From contig CM036244.1 in NCBI GenBank assembly GCA_020698575.1, positions 7,054,034-7,118,033 of the forward strand: DNA of 64,000 nucleotides, read 5' to 3'. Position numbers and translations under genes: made by a program. This document shows positions 1 to 11,040 of the stretch, piece by piece (positions within the stretch are counted from its first letter, which is position 1; each line of letters starts with the position of its first letter). Under the pieces are notes generated by a model, which did not search any database, was not told the DNA's origin, and was given only the letters and a program-made list of their open reading frames with translations. Origin of the DNA: Bostrychus sinensis. Lineage: Eukaryota; Chordata; Actinopteri; Gobiiformes; Eleotridae.

Positions 1-58
1 TATGTATGTCTGTATGTATGTATGTATGTGCATACATACACATATATACACAAATTAG
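1..58. repeat. TATG/CATA-type microsatellite
   Basis: The window opens with imperfect tandem TATG units that turn into CATA/CACA units. This is simple-sequence DNA; the next 160 bases are AT-rich with no recognisable feature. Confidence 0.8.
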
Positions 59-219
59 TATCTTATCTATGTTACTAGTCATAAGGTATTATATATTTAA
101 ATCTGTATATTTTTTACTTAGTTATAAGTTCTGACCATTCTATACTAATAATAATACATAACTATTTTTAATAATTAACTGATTCCATTATATTTTATGA
201 TTCCTGTGAACACTGGAAA

Positions 220-1385
220 AGTCAAACACCACCTTCCTCATTCATGGAATGTGACAAAACCATTTCCTTAAATCTAATTTTAAACTGATGAATATTTGGA
301 CTTTGCTTGAGCTGCGACCTCGATCGATTCCAAAGTTTATCTCCACACAAACTTTTCCTTGTAGCGGTCTCTGCCTGAACTTTAAAGTTACCCAGCCCTC
401 AGATTATAACTCCCTTCTCTCTGTGAAAAGAGCTTCTGAATATTCATAGGAAGTGAACTTTTACTGGCTTTGTATAACAGTTGTACAGCATAAAAATCAA
501 CTAAGGCAAAGAATTTAATAATTTAGATTGCAGAAATAAACTATTCATGTGATCACAAAATCCTACTTTATAAAAGATTCTTACTGCAGGTTTCTGGAGT
601 AAAAAGAGGGGATGTAGTAAACTTTTATAGTTATTGCCCCACACTTCTATGCAGTAAGTTAAGTAGGGCAGCACTAATGAGCAATACAACAAATACAATC
701 ATTGTATTGTAAAAGGTATTTAGTTTTATTAATAACTGAGACACTTTCAGAAACTTTGCTTTGTATGAGTCTGATATGTGGTTTCCAGCTTAGTTTACCA
801 TCAATACTTATTCCTAAGAATTTAATTTCAGGGACAGCATCTTTAACAATACCATCTATATTTATTCCTAGATCTAAATTTCCATTATAATTTCCAAAGA
901 ACAGTACTTTAGTTTTATCTAAATTCAGGGATAATGTGTTGATGTCCAACCATGTTTTTCCATCCATCCATCCATCTTCTTCCGCTTTATCCGGGGCCGG
1001 GTCGCGGAGGCAGCAGTCTAAGCAGAGATGCCCAGACTTCCCTCTCCACAGACACTTCCTCCAGCTCTACCGGGGGCACCCCAAGGCGTTCCCAGGCCGA
1101 GAGATGTAGTCCCTCCAGCGTGTAACCATGTTTTTAGTTTCATTAATTCATTATTTATATGATATATTAAATGATTATAATTATCATTAGAATAAAATAT
1201 ATTTGTATCATCTGCAAATAGAACTAGTTTCAATCATTTTGATACATTAAATATGTAATTTATATATAAATTTAACAACTTTGGGCCCAAAATCCTTGTG
1301 GAACCCCCCAAGCAATGTCCAATAATCCAGATGTAACCTCACCATCTGCACAAACTGATGTCTCTCAGTTAAATAGCTCTGGAGT
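220..1385 (-). pseudogene. L2/CR1-like LINE ORF2 remnant (RT to C-terminus)
   Basis: The minus strand encodes the 3' half of a non-LTR reverse transcriptase. Order along the protein: a GVPQGSILGPKLFNLYIN-like block (about 1310-1250), the catalytic FADDTNIFYS box (about 1225-1195), the KTW..INTLSLNLDKTKV segment, FLGISIDGKLSWK, then LPYLTYCIEVWG and LLQKPAVRIF (about 680-560). A degenerate C-terminus continues to about 220 with stops and shifts. This order is typical of the L2/CR1 group of fish LINEs. The 5' end, endonuclease and most of RT are missing, so it is a dead truncated copy. The frame is split by a nested insertion at 960-1123. Confidence 0.75.
960..1123 (-). mobile_element. Nested Rex3-like RTE 3' end with 12-bp target-site duplication
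   Basis: This 164-bp block starts with CCATCCATCCATC, followed by a sequence that, reversed, matches the 3' end of the Rex3-like LINE at 59758-61786, including its terminal GATG repeat. It is flanked by identical 12-bp copies of AACCATGTTTTT at 948-959 and 1124-1135. The duplicated bases lie in the L2-like RT reading frame, so removing the insert and one duplicate rejoins that frame. This is a severely 5'-truncated insertion into an older LINE. Confidence 0.9.
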
Positions 1386-2660
1386 TGTCACATAACAATA
1401 ACTTGACATTTGAAAGTAGAGCCATCTTTTGTACCAGGCTGTAAATATGTTTTCAAGTTCAGAGACTGCCCTCTGGTGGTGTATCAGGGTAGTGTTTTCT
1501 GCGCCTCACCCGCTGGATCCGCTGTAAGTTTGTCTTTGTAAAGACATTAGAACAGATGCCCATCGCACCAACTGCAAGAGAAAAATGACAATGAATTAAA
1601 ATATGCCATTATACCAAGTGGTAACTGAGAGTTGTCCAAAATGTCTCTGAGCTGAAGCGAGGACATAAAGCAACCCTAGACATTAGATCAAGCAAAGATA
1701 TAAAAAAGGCATCAAATTAATAAAATAAATTAAAAGAATGTGGTGAAACACTGCTCAGTTCCAGCCTCACAGCAGCAGTCACAGCACAACACACAATTAA
1801 TCACAAAGTTTAAAACTAAGAGCTGATTATTATTTTTCTTAAAATAGGTATTCAGAGAAATCACATTTAATTAAAAAATATATTTATTGGATATAAGAAT
1901 AGAAAATGTACCTTTTTATTTTATTATTTGAAATATAAATGAAATATAATTTAAAGAAATGCTGTTTGAAGGAATAAAGAGACCTTGTTGTGTTCTGGAC
2001 TTAACTTGAGGACATTTTCACAGATTGGCCCTCAGTGAATGTTTATTTATATCAGGGCAGGGCTTGTTGCACTTTTAAAGCTCCACAGTTGTTATTGAGA
2101 ACCAGTGTGGTTATTGTTGACCCGGCCCAGACTCGAAGGTGGCCCTCAGGAAAAAATAATTGCCCACCCCAGGTCTAATAGTTATGATACATGGTCAGGG
2201 CTAAATAAAGGTGGCAGTACCTCACTGTCTTTAATTACAAAGTAACACAGTAACACGCAGTGGCTACGGTGTGGTTTATTTCACCTTCGTTAGCCTCGTA
2301 GCTTATGCAGATGAAAAGTTAAACAGCAGTTTTTAATGTTAGAATAAACAACTACAAACCTCTACTTTGGGCTTTTTTTCCCTCCTCCTCTTTTCTCCGC
2401 TTTCTGAAAGCAGCACCTGATGCTTGGACGCCTTTTCATGATAAAAAATGGTCAAACTACTGTTGATGTAACATCCATCAGTTTAGGAACCGCTGCTATG
2501 ATGCACATCAACAACACCCATCCCCCGCCTTCCACCGTGACCCGTGTCAGGTTCAGGTCAATCACAAGTCTTAAGGATTTTTTTTTTCATATTAGCGTAC
2601 AAAGAAGAAATAACAACATTCACTTTAGTTTTAATTATTTGTTATTTATTTAAAAATATA
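1386..2660. other. Unassigned AT-rich DNA, possible hAT-like scrap
   Basis: No coding region is supported. Around 2010-2180 there are GGCCCTCAG-type phrases ending in GCCCACCCCAGGTCTA, reminiscent of the ends of degraded hAT-type repeats in vertebrates, but no inverted partner or duplication was found. The rest holds short AT-rich runs only. Confidence 0.3.
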
Positions 2661-2664
2661 CTTT

Positions 2665-2862
2665 TTTTTTTTTTTTTTGGAGGGGTGCAGCTGGGCGCCC
2701 CCTCCAGCAGATGGCGCCCTAGGCAACCGCCTGGATGGCCTATGCCTAACCCAGACAGCATTTACCTCTGGGCCAAATCCGTTTAAGAATCGCCAGATCC
2801 GCCTAAGAGTCAGATCCGTTGTGGGGATCTGCGCCAGTTCTGTGTGGTGTTTAGCTGTGTAA
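2665..2862 (-). repeat. Interspersed repeat related to the 15.9-16.4 kb block
   Basis: After a T-run, this stretch contains CCCAGACAGCATT, then GGGCCAAATCCG and several AGATCCG phrases. In reverse orientation it resembles the GGCCAGATCCGGGCC-type block at 15890-16372, which ends with GCTGTCTGGG. I take the two as copies of one non-coding repeat family of unknown class. Confidence 0.5.
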
Positions 2863-5290
2863 AATTTTGTAGTTACCAAAATGACAAAACAAAATGAGTG
2901 AACTGTATTTTTTTTAAAATAAAGTAACAGAATATAATTAAAATAAATTTAGCCTAAATTGCAGGAGAAGATCTGAAGAAACCTTAACTGCTGCAGAAAG
3001 CCTCCCTGCCCTCTGTGATTCATTAACAAGCTGCTGATCTGCAGGATGTAACCCATGTGTGCAAAGGTTTGTTTTTAAACCACAGTATTTAATTATTTTA
3101 CATAATAACATTAAAGTTTGTTTACTTTAATATTTTGTTTCCATTGCAGGAATGATGTCAGAGCCAGTGCTTTCTCTGTGCTGCGACTCATTGATCAGGT
3201 GCAGAATCTGTGTTGAAGGAAACTCATGAGCATCGTCTCAAAGCAGAGCACAAGAGTTTGATGTTCTTCTTGTTAAGGGCCTTTCTCCAGGCTTTAACTT
3301 TTTTAGGAACTGAAATGTTTCTAGCCTTTTTTGTTCTTTTGGGGCACAGGTTTGTGTTTAAAAAAATGTGTATTTCATAATGTTAAATGAATGTCCAGAT
3401 TAAATCCTGGTTTGTTTAGTCCTTGGTGTTTGGGTTTGATCCAAGATTAGACGCGTCACCTTTGATACCTGTTTAAGTGAGAATTCAGGTGCACTTGACA
3501 TTCAAATGAATAGAATTTTCCAAACTGCATTCATTGTTTTATTCATTATTAATGTAGAAAAAAGGTGGATATACATCAAAGGATGTTGTAAAGTCTTTGT
3601 TTTTGTAACAGTAAAAGAAAGTAACTCCAAACAAAGTACAAGTAGCATCAGACAGAGCATCAAAGCAGGAAAAAAGACAACCTGGCCACACAAAGTAAGA
3701 ATAAACAAATACATTTATGAATCTGAAGACTAAAATAGTCAAATTAAAAAGTAGTAGGAAAATGTTACATGCTTGTCTTTTTCATTGCACATGGTATTTG
3801 AAATATTGCACTGGTGAGATGAAAGTTTAATTGCACACAGTGCTGTTACATGATACAGGTGAGATGGTGCACAACATCACCAGTTTGTTGTAGAGTCCAG
3901 CAGCAGAGGGGAGCGAATACCTGCAGAAGGAAGGTTTAATACTTGATCAGAGAAACAGGCAAATAGCTATAATGCATCAAATCAAACTACTATGTAGAGC
4001 CTTACCCTGAATTCTTCTGGTACTGCTTTTCCTATAAGACAAGAAAGTAAGAAGAGATGTTGGGGCATTATCCAGTTTTCTGGACATAAGTTCTACAACT
4101 CTTGCACTACTTCACTGCACTGAATTCTGTAAAGAACTGAGAGGCTACAAGTCAAGGAGAAACTAAACATCCTGTACCTGGAATCAGTGCATCAGTCGCA
4201 CTTCTGAGATCATTCTGTGTCTTCTGCTCGGCAGCCACAGTCCACCTCTGTGCCTCACTCATCTCCTCTGATCACCACAGATCTCCATCGCATGGTTCCT
4301 CCAACACACAGTCCTCTGAGGAAAAATAGCATTTTTAATTAGACAAGCACTTTGAACCACAAGATAAAACTTGCTAATGATGAAAGCATTAGACATGTTT
4401 TATTTTGTTAGATGGCACCATGTATTAGTTAATTTATTCATGTGATATGTAGTTTAATGGTCAGAAACAGCAGTTCAATCTCAGAAAGAGTACGTTTAAA
4501 AATGTATGCAGTAGCGCTTTAGCATCAGCAGATGACTTTTGTTTGTTTTGAGTTGTTGCACTCAGTCCAGTGTGTGAACGAAGAGTTGTATTATGTTTTC
4601 TGTCGTCATTGTAGGCAAGATTAAAAAAAAAAATCCTGAAATGAGCGTCCTCTCTTTTGAAATACATAACCAAAGCAAGTCACAGAGGCATTTAGGCTCA
4701 GTCTGTCATCGTTCATGGACCTGCAGCGCTGTCTTGTCCTGACCTTTCCTGAGCAAAGTAACACAGTAACACAGTTACAGAGGTAAAGCAGATGATTAAA
4801 AACTTCCCTCTGTGGACCATAGATGTATCTGTGCGGTGGAATAATGTGTGGTCGGTGTCATGAGAGGGCTCCGTGCACTGCGCACACACACAGTCGCACC
4901 TAGGACACACTCCATCAGATATCCTTTCTTATTACTATCACCATGTTATCTGTTGGCAATAAAACCAGCAGTAGATTACAACCAAACGGTAAAAATGATA
5001 AAGATCACACTTATAAACTGAGCTAAGCAGCTAACTTGCAAACAAGTCTGCATAAGTCTCCCAACCAGGAATCGCGAGTGCCTTCAGGCAGTGTCAAATA
5101 TTTTTACGTTCTCATTTTAATATATTTTTAATCAATTAATTTAACTTTTGACATTAAAAACACCAGAGTGACGAAAAATATCTATAAATGCAACACTTGA
5201 GACTTCAATAAATGGTGCAAAGTGTAACGCTGAGCCAGGGTCATGACCGGGTCACTACCAAAACAAAACAGAGAGGAGACAGGAGCTGAA
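2863..5290. other. No gene seen
   Basis: Both strands were read. Only short scattered open stretches under about 80 codons are present, with no recognisable domain, splice-phase-consistent exon pair or repeat. Composition is AT-rich. Confidence 0.5.
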
Positions 5291-5299
5291 TCGAAAAAG

Positions 5300-5450
5300 G
5301 GCATGTACATATATTTTTTATTTTCGTTTTTTGTTTTTTGATTTATAGTAAAAAAACGGATAACGGCTCGTTTTTTCGTTTCCCAATTTTTGGTTTTAAA
5401 ACAAAAAACAAAAAAGGGCTTGTTTTTTGTTTTTCTATTTTCCATTTTAA
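5300..5450. repeat. T-rich low-complexity tract with weak inverted symmetry
   Basis: The region is built from TTTTTCG/TTTTTTG phrases and switches to AAAACAAAAAAC near 5397, giving an imperfect purine/pyrimidine palindrome. Simple-sequence decay explains it; no product is expected. Confidence 0.5.
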
Positions 5451-7390
5451 TTTGATAATGAGGAAATTAACATACAAATTTAACATGACATTAATTTGTA
5501 TTGTATTGTTATTTGTTATTTGTTTTGAATATGTGAGTGGGCTTTGATTTTGTAGGCTAAGAGTAAAGTGGTTATTACATTGTAAGGCAGGCGAGCTGGG
5601 GAGAAACACAATCCCGGTTTTAGAAGCTAGACATTTATTTTAACAAAAGCAGTTAATACAATAATGCTCAATAAATATAAATTAATACTACTGTAATAAA
5701 TAAATGTGCTAAAATGCTAAACAACCAGTGAAACCCCCAAGCACCGCTAGCGAAAACTGCGCCAAGGATTGCTTTTGAATTTCGGGCAAATGATTTCCGT
5801 GTGCCGCTGGTAGCTTCCCCGCACAATTTTTATGTCTTTACGGAGAGATCTGATGATGCTAAGGGAATTTAAAATTATCTAATCAATTTTAGATATTCTG
5901 CTTTCCCCCGGAATAAAGGAGAAGAGCACCATCCTGTCCCACAGCCCTCGTCCTGTAGTCCTTTAGGCTACTTAAGCCTAAATCATAATTAAATTTTATG
6001 AAAACATGTTTTCTGAGATTATAAGAACGTAGAATATATACATATTAAACAGTTTTAAACGCCTCATATCCCTCACTTCTCCACGCGCCTCGCCCTGAAG
6101 CGGGAGGGGGCGAGAGGCGCACACTGTTCTCCCGCTGTGCGCCGCGGCTCTCAGCACCCAGCCAGTCACTGCTGTGCCGGTGCTGTGGGACCCAGTTCTG
6201 GCGTTGGAAAAGTTAGTTCGAGGAGTATTACTTGCAGTAGCCCACATACTGAGAGAGGCAGCGGGAAGAATGTGGCGCTGTACGCGTCAAAAACGAGTTG
6301 TACAGTAAATTGGCCTCTTGGAGTAAGTTACTTAGGAGGCTAAACCAGGCACTAGTGGTGATGTCCTAAACCTCCAGCACTGAGTGAGGCTCAGCAGCGC
6401 CGTGCCCCGTGCACAGAGTCAGGGTTCACTGTGGCCTTCCTTGCCTCTGTGGTAGCCCTGAGCCCAAAACGAGAAGCAGAATCCCTGAATAAATAAAACC
6501 ATTATAGCAACTGCAGTAAACACACGTCAGACAAACAAAACGTTACTTATCAACAGAAACGTCACTCACCAATAAAGTTTTTGTGGCCTAAAGCCTAGTC
6601 CACTCCAGAAGCTGATAAAGCTGATATCCCAAAGAAAATCCATCAAGCAACGTTCTAATAAATCCACTCTAGGAAAATAAACTGTCCACAGATTCCATAC
6701 CGATGCCCAGGATACATAAATAAGTGCCCCTAGACATGTTTCTTCACAATGGCGTCTAATTTTCCTCGTGTAACTTTAGCTTGATTGCAACAACAGCGCT
6801 ACTGGATGCAATAGCAGTGATTGACTTTCCACCTTTCCAACAGGTTGTGTTCATGTGACGTCCTAACATTCAACAGGCCTTGTGAGATTGATATGGAGGG
6901 CAGGGTACAATTCAATGTAACATTTTATTCAAGGGCCAGTAATGAAGTATTAACCATAAACCACACCAAAATATTGCATTATAAATCTTTAGCTGTAGAT
7001 TGTACCACAGAATATTAGCTTTCCCTCCAGCTCAGAACGTTATGACACCATGTGAACAAAACCTGCAACACAAGTGGGGAAGATGGGAAATTGAGTTTTA
7101 AATGGTGAGAAAGGGCTGATTATACATTGACTTACTTATTTTTTTACATAAACACCTTTTGATATTGATTTGATATAAAACCTTTAGCCTTTTGAAACAT
7201 AAGACACAGACGGATAAAATTTGATTGCGTTCACAATTTTATTTACAACAAAATTATTGTTAAAATTCATATCACCATTATAAGATCATTCATACAAAAC
7301 TGAAATCTCAAGCTTGTATTACAAATGTTATTACAGCCCCCACCCCCTTTTTTTTTAATAACGTGTTAACAATTATTGTTCTCTCCCCTT
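5451..7390. other. No gene seen upstream of the transposase
   Basis: A GC-richer island at about 6060-6440 interrupts AT-rich DNA but shows no convincing coding frame. A CACTAGTGGTG motif at about 6349 could be a CACTA-type terminus for the transposase that follows, but no matching inverted end was found. The rest is unassigned. Confidence 0.35.
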
Positions 7391-7399
7391 ATCCCTCAG

Positions 7400-7440
7400 G
7401 TGTTCTCAGAGCTAGAGCGCCAGGCCGTTTCACCTCCAGG
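7400..7440 (+). other. Possible short upstream exon of the transposase
   Basis: About 40 bases are bounded by a pyrimidine-rich CCCTCAG acceptor and a good GTAAAG donor. They are open in one frame (VFSELERQAVSPP). A second acceptor-like CACAG lies just before the transposase frame at about 7539. It may be the 5' exon of the 7506-9530 gene; the evidence is only the splice signals and position. Confidence 0.3.
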
Positions 7441-7505
7441 TAAAGTTCTCTTTTTAAAATAGTGTAAACACAAGTAGGTACATTTTAAAGTTTTTAGTTA
7501 AATGT

Positions 7506-9530
7506 TTGCTCTTTGATTTTCCTGCCAATTTGCACAGATTGCCTGGGCTAAAAAATATGGATGCAAGGGTTGTAAATAATGCCACCATAAGATGGAGAGC
7601 CCGTAAAGGGGCGGAGAGACAACAAGGGCAAATTATACACAGCCACATAGAAAACATTGCTCAGTGTTGTACTCCAGATAACTTAGTGGAAAATGTAGAG
7701 ACTGGATCTGGGGAAGGAGAAGCTGAGGCAGATGCACAGAACAATGCTGGGGATGAGTGGCTAGTGGAAGACATGGACACAGACCTTGTAAAGACCATGT
7801 CTCAGCAAGAATCTGACTCAGATGATGATTTTGATGAGGCAGCAGATCAACCAGTTAACTTAGGTGATGGTCTCTGTAACTGGGCCTTAACCTTTGGTGT
7901 TTCCCTGGTTGCTCTTACAGCTCTTCATGGTTTGTTGAGACTGTACCATCCTGATCTACCAAAGGATGCTAGAACACTCCTTAAAACCAATACAACACTA
8001 AGCATTGAAAAAACATGTGGAGGACTTTACTATTACATTGGAATTCTAACATCATTAAAGCAGAAACTGCATCAGGCAATTAATTCATTTTGTCATGGTT
8101 GTACAGTAAAACTGCAAATAAACACTGATGGACTGCCGTTGTTCAAAAGCAGTGGGATCCAGGTGTGGCCTATTTTAGGACTTTTACTAAGTTTTCCAAT
8201 AAAAGAACCTGTGGTAATTGCATTGTTCTGTGGACCACAAAAACCTAAGCCAGTGGAAGTGTTTTTCAAAGATTTTGTTTGCGAGATGAAAGAGTTGGAA
8301 AATGGTATTGACTTTGAGGGGAAAAGGATTTTTTTAAAGTTAGATTCGGTTATCTGTGATGCACCTGCCCGGGCTTTTGTAAAAAACCTAAAATCTCACA
8401 ATGCATATTATAGATGCGACAGATGTGTGCAGCAAGGACAGTATGTTGGACGGATGACAGTGCCGTTGGTCTCTTGTCCACTAAGGACAGATGAGTCTTT
8501 TGCACAAAAGCACAATGAAGAACATCACCAGATTGGTCCTAATCCTTTTCATGGAATAAATATTGGAATGGTGTCTCAGTTTCCAAATGACTACATGCAT
8601 TCAGTTTGCTTGGGGGTTGTAAGAAAACCTTTGAACATTTGGCTTAGAGGGTCTCTTAAATTCCACTTACCTGCCAATGTAGTCAATCAGCTCTCACTGC
8701 TTAACAGAGCTGCGTGACCATATTCCTGTAGAATTTGGAAGAAAACCTAGATCACTGAGGGAACTTGATCGGTGGAAAGCAACTGAATTTAGGATGTTTT
8801 TATTGTACACTGGGCCAGTTGTGCTGCCTTCATTCCTTGATGCAAATATTTACAAGAACTTTATGCTGCTGTTTAGTGGCATAACCATTTTTGTCGCAGT
8901 ATGCAGAGATGTTGCTTCAGATGTTTGTGACCCACTTTGGCCAAATCTATGGCAAGGAGGCACTTGTTTACAATGTGCATTCCTTGGTTCATCTCGCTCA
9001 GGATTAAGACATTATGGATGCCTGGATAATATTTCAGCATTTCCTTTTGAAAACTACCTCCAAAAGCTCAAAAAACTTGTCAGAAAACCTGAACGCCCCC
9101 TTGCTCAAATTTTACGCCGGTTGTCTGAGGATAACTCTCATCAGGCGATTTCTCAAAAATCAAAGGCTTTGAAAAAGCCTCACTTTGTTGGACCTATTCC
9201 TGAAGGTCTTGCTTCCAAAGGTATTAATGGACAATACAGACAACTAATTACTGACAAATGGACTGTCAAAATTTCAACAGGGAACAATCCATTTGTCATT
9301 GATGGTAACATTTGTATTATTGATAACATAGTTGAATGTCCAGATGGGATCTATGTAGTTCATAGAATCTTTACAGACAAGTCCCCCTTTTTCACATATC
9401 CACAGAGTCACACACAAATCTGAACAATACACATGCAGCCAAAGTGGACGCAGTGGCTAAAAAATGCATTCTACTTCCCAATGAAAGAGGCTACGTATGC
9501 ATTCCCATTGTACAGACTCTAAAACCTTAG
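7506..9530 (+). pseudogene. CACTA/EnSpm-like DDE transposase, frameshifted
   Basis: A transposase of the animal CACTA/EnSpm-like type (Transposase_21-like), which would cut and paste its element. Visible family blocks in order: an acidic N-terminal region, INTDGLPLFKSSGIQVWPIL (about residues 205-224), CDAPARAFVKN, a zinc-binding-like YRCDRCVQQGQYVGRM segment, LRTDESF, IGMVSQFPNDYMHSVCLGVV, then RWKATEF, FLLYTGPVVL, DNISAFPFENYLQKLKKLVRK and a C-terminal segment ending at 9530. A later ATG at 7557 could also be the start. Breaks: an extra base near 8700; a segment at 8903-9004 readable only in another frame (containing FGQIYGKEALVYNVHSLVHL); a return shift near 9005; another near 9400. It is an inactive copy. 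A DUF4806-type gene starts 335 bases downstream on the same strand. Family assignment is from memory of conserved blocks. Confidence 0.7.
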
Positions 9531-9729
9531 ATACACTGTTCTGTTTAAGGTCAAATAAGTTATAGTTTGATGATTATAATTAGGTGTTGTTTAGAGTTTA
9601 GTTAGTTGTGGCTAGTTGTGATTTCCTTTGTTGTCTCACACATCCTGTTTCAACATAATCATCATAAATTAAGTTATGTGTAAGTGCATACACTTCATAC
9701 CACCATAATGTAATACACCAGCACATACT

Positions 9730-9796
9730 AGTGTAGTGTGTAGTGTGTAGTGTGTAGTGTGTAGTGTGTAGTGTGTAGTGTGTAGTGTGTAGTGTA
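9730..9796. repeat. Heptamer tandem repeat (TAGTGTG)n
   Basis: About nine tandem TAGTGTG units lie in the 200 bases between the transposase end and the next gene's first exon. The complement contains CACTA repeatedly, the terminal pentanucleotide of CACTA elements. This may be chance or a sub-terminal repeat. Confidence 0.85.
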
Positions 9797-10079
9797 CTTG
9801 GCACTGACAATCTAGTGATCAAGTAGCCATACAAATGTCATTAACTATATATAATTTTTTACAGAATGTTTCACGTTGTCCAGTTCTCCAATAAATCGGT
9901 CGCTGTGGTACCTGGTACCTGGTACAATGATGGCATCACTTCATGGCCCAATTATTCAAATGATGACTGAATAAATAAAGCTGTGTGTTGTGCAGCACCA
10001 CCAGGCCACAACTGGTCAAGGCATCCTGTGAGAGTTTTAAAGTCATACGGTATGATTAACAAAATTACTTAAATCTTAC

Positions 10080-10322
10080 GTTGATTGTTTTATAGCCAGA
10101 CCCATATTTTTGTGTCATACCTTGACATGTTTCGGCTGCTTATTTTCCAGCAGTCTTCCTCAAAAGTGACACATAATGTTACTGTGACGTGTCTCGTCAG
10201 CTGATTTAAACAGGTGTAAAGCAGCTGACAAGACATTTCTGAGGAAGACCGCAGGAAAGTAAGCAGCTGAAACATGTCAAGGTATGACACAAAAATATGG
10301 GTCTGGCTACAGAAAATCAACA
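10080..10322. mobile_element. Fold-back (MITE-like) element in intron 1 of the DUF4806 gene
   Basis: Arms of roughly 70-80 bases, beginning near GTTGATT and including TAGCCAGACCCATATTTTTG, are repeated in inverted orientation at about 10240-10322 with few mismatches. They are separated by about 90 bases that contain smaller inverted pieces. A non-autonomous hairpin element is the simplest reading; no clear target duplication was found. Confidence 0.8.
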
Positions 10323-10949
10323 TATTAATATTAATGGAAGACCAATTTAACCTTTTCAGATTATAATGCTTTCTCTGTGATCATTACTCTTTCAGATGAC
10401 CACACGTCTGCCTGGCAGTGCATGAAAAAGTCAGTGACGTGTGACACCTCAGAGCTGGATTCTGGTGATGATGAAGAGGCACTGGCTGTGTGCATAAAAA
10501 GAAAACCAAAACCAATGTAGGTCATGACTCGAGTCAGAGTTTAATCCAGCTGATTTTATTTGTGAATATGGAATTCTGATCCATTATCTGAAAGATCAAA
10601 GCGTAACAAGACATGTTAAATTACTATTTTAATAAATAATTGACATCTCTGAGTAGTGTATCACACTGTACATTGGAAGTATAAATCAGTTTCTATGGTA
10701 GGCCTGTAGGTAAATGAAAACCTCTGTCCTTCATACTCATACAATGTTATTCTGTGCTCTCCATTACTATGCTGTTACAGGCACGGTGCATCAAAATCAC
10801 ATAATGATACAACCCAAAGCTATAATGAGCACACATTTGTGTGAGAAGGAAAATTAACTTTACAGGCTGACATGTAAATAAATATTTCTTTTTAGTCCTA
10901 TAAACTGAAATGATTCTGTCCTCACAAGACGTAATTGAGCTATTCATCT

Positions 10950-11040
10950 ACATCAGGGGTGTCAAACTCAATCAGAGCTGGGGCCAAAATTAGAAAACCA
11001 GTCTTGGTCGTGGGCTGAATAAGAGAATTATATTAATAAT
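10950..11040. repeat. hAT-like repeat fragment
   Basis: The phrase CAGGGGTGTCAAACTCA followed by GGGGCCA and GGGCTGAAT resembles the end of widespread vertebrate hAT-type repeats. Only one end is recognisable. It lies in intron 2 of the DUF4806 gene, which otherwise holds unassigned AT-rich DNA. Confidence 0.4.

Noticed and set aside
9598..9834. Minus-strand HTTHYTLHTTHYT peptide
   Set aside because: It is the TAGTGTG heptamer repeat read in translation.
10190..10290. Hammerhead-ribozyme-like CTGAGGA...GAAAC arrangement in the hairpin
   Set aside because: The core differs from CUGAUGA, the required stems do not form cleanly, and the longer inverted repeat explains the structure better.
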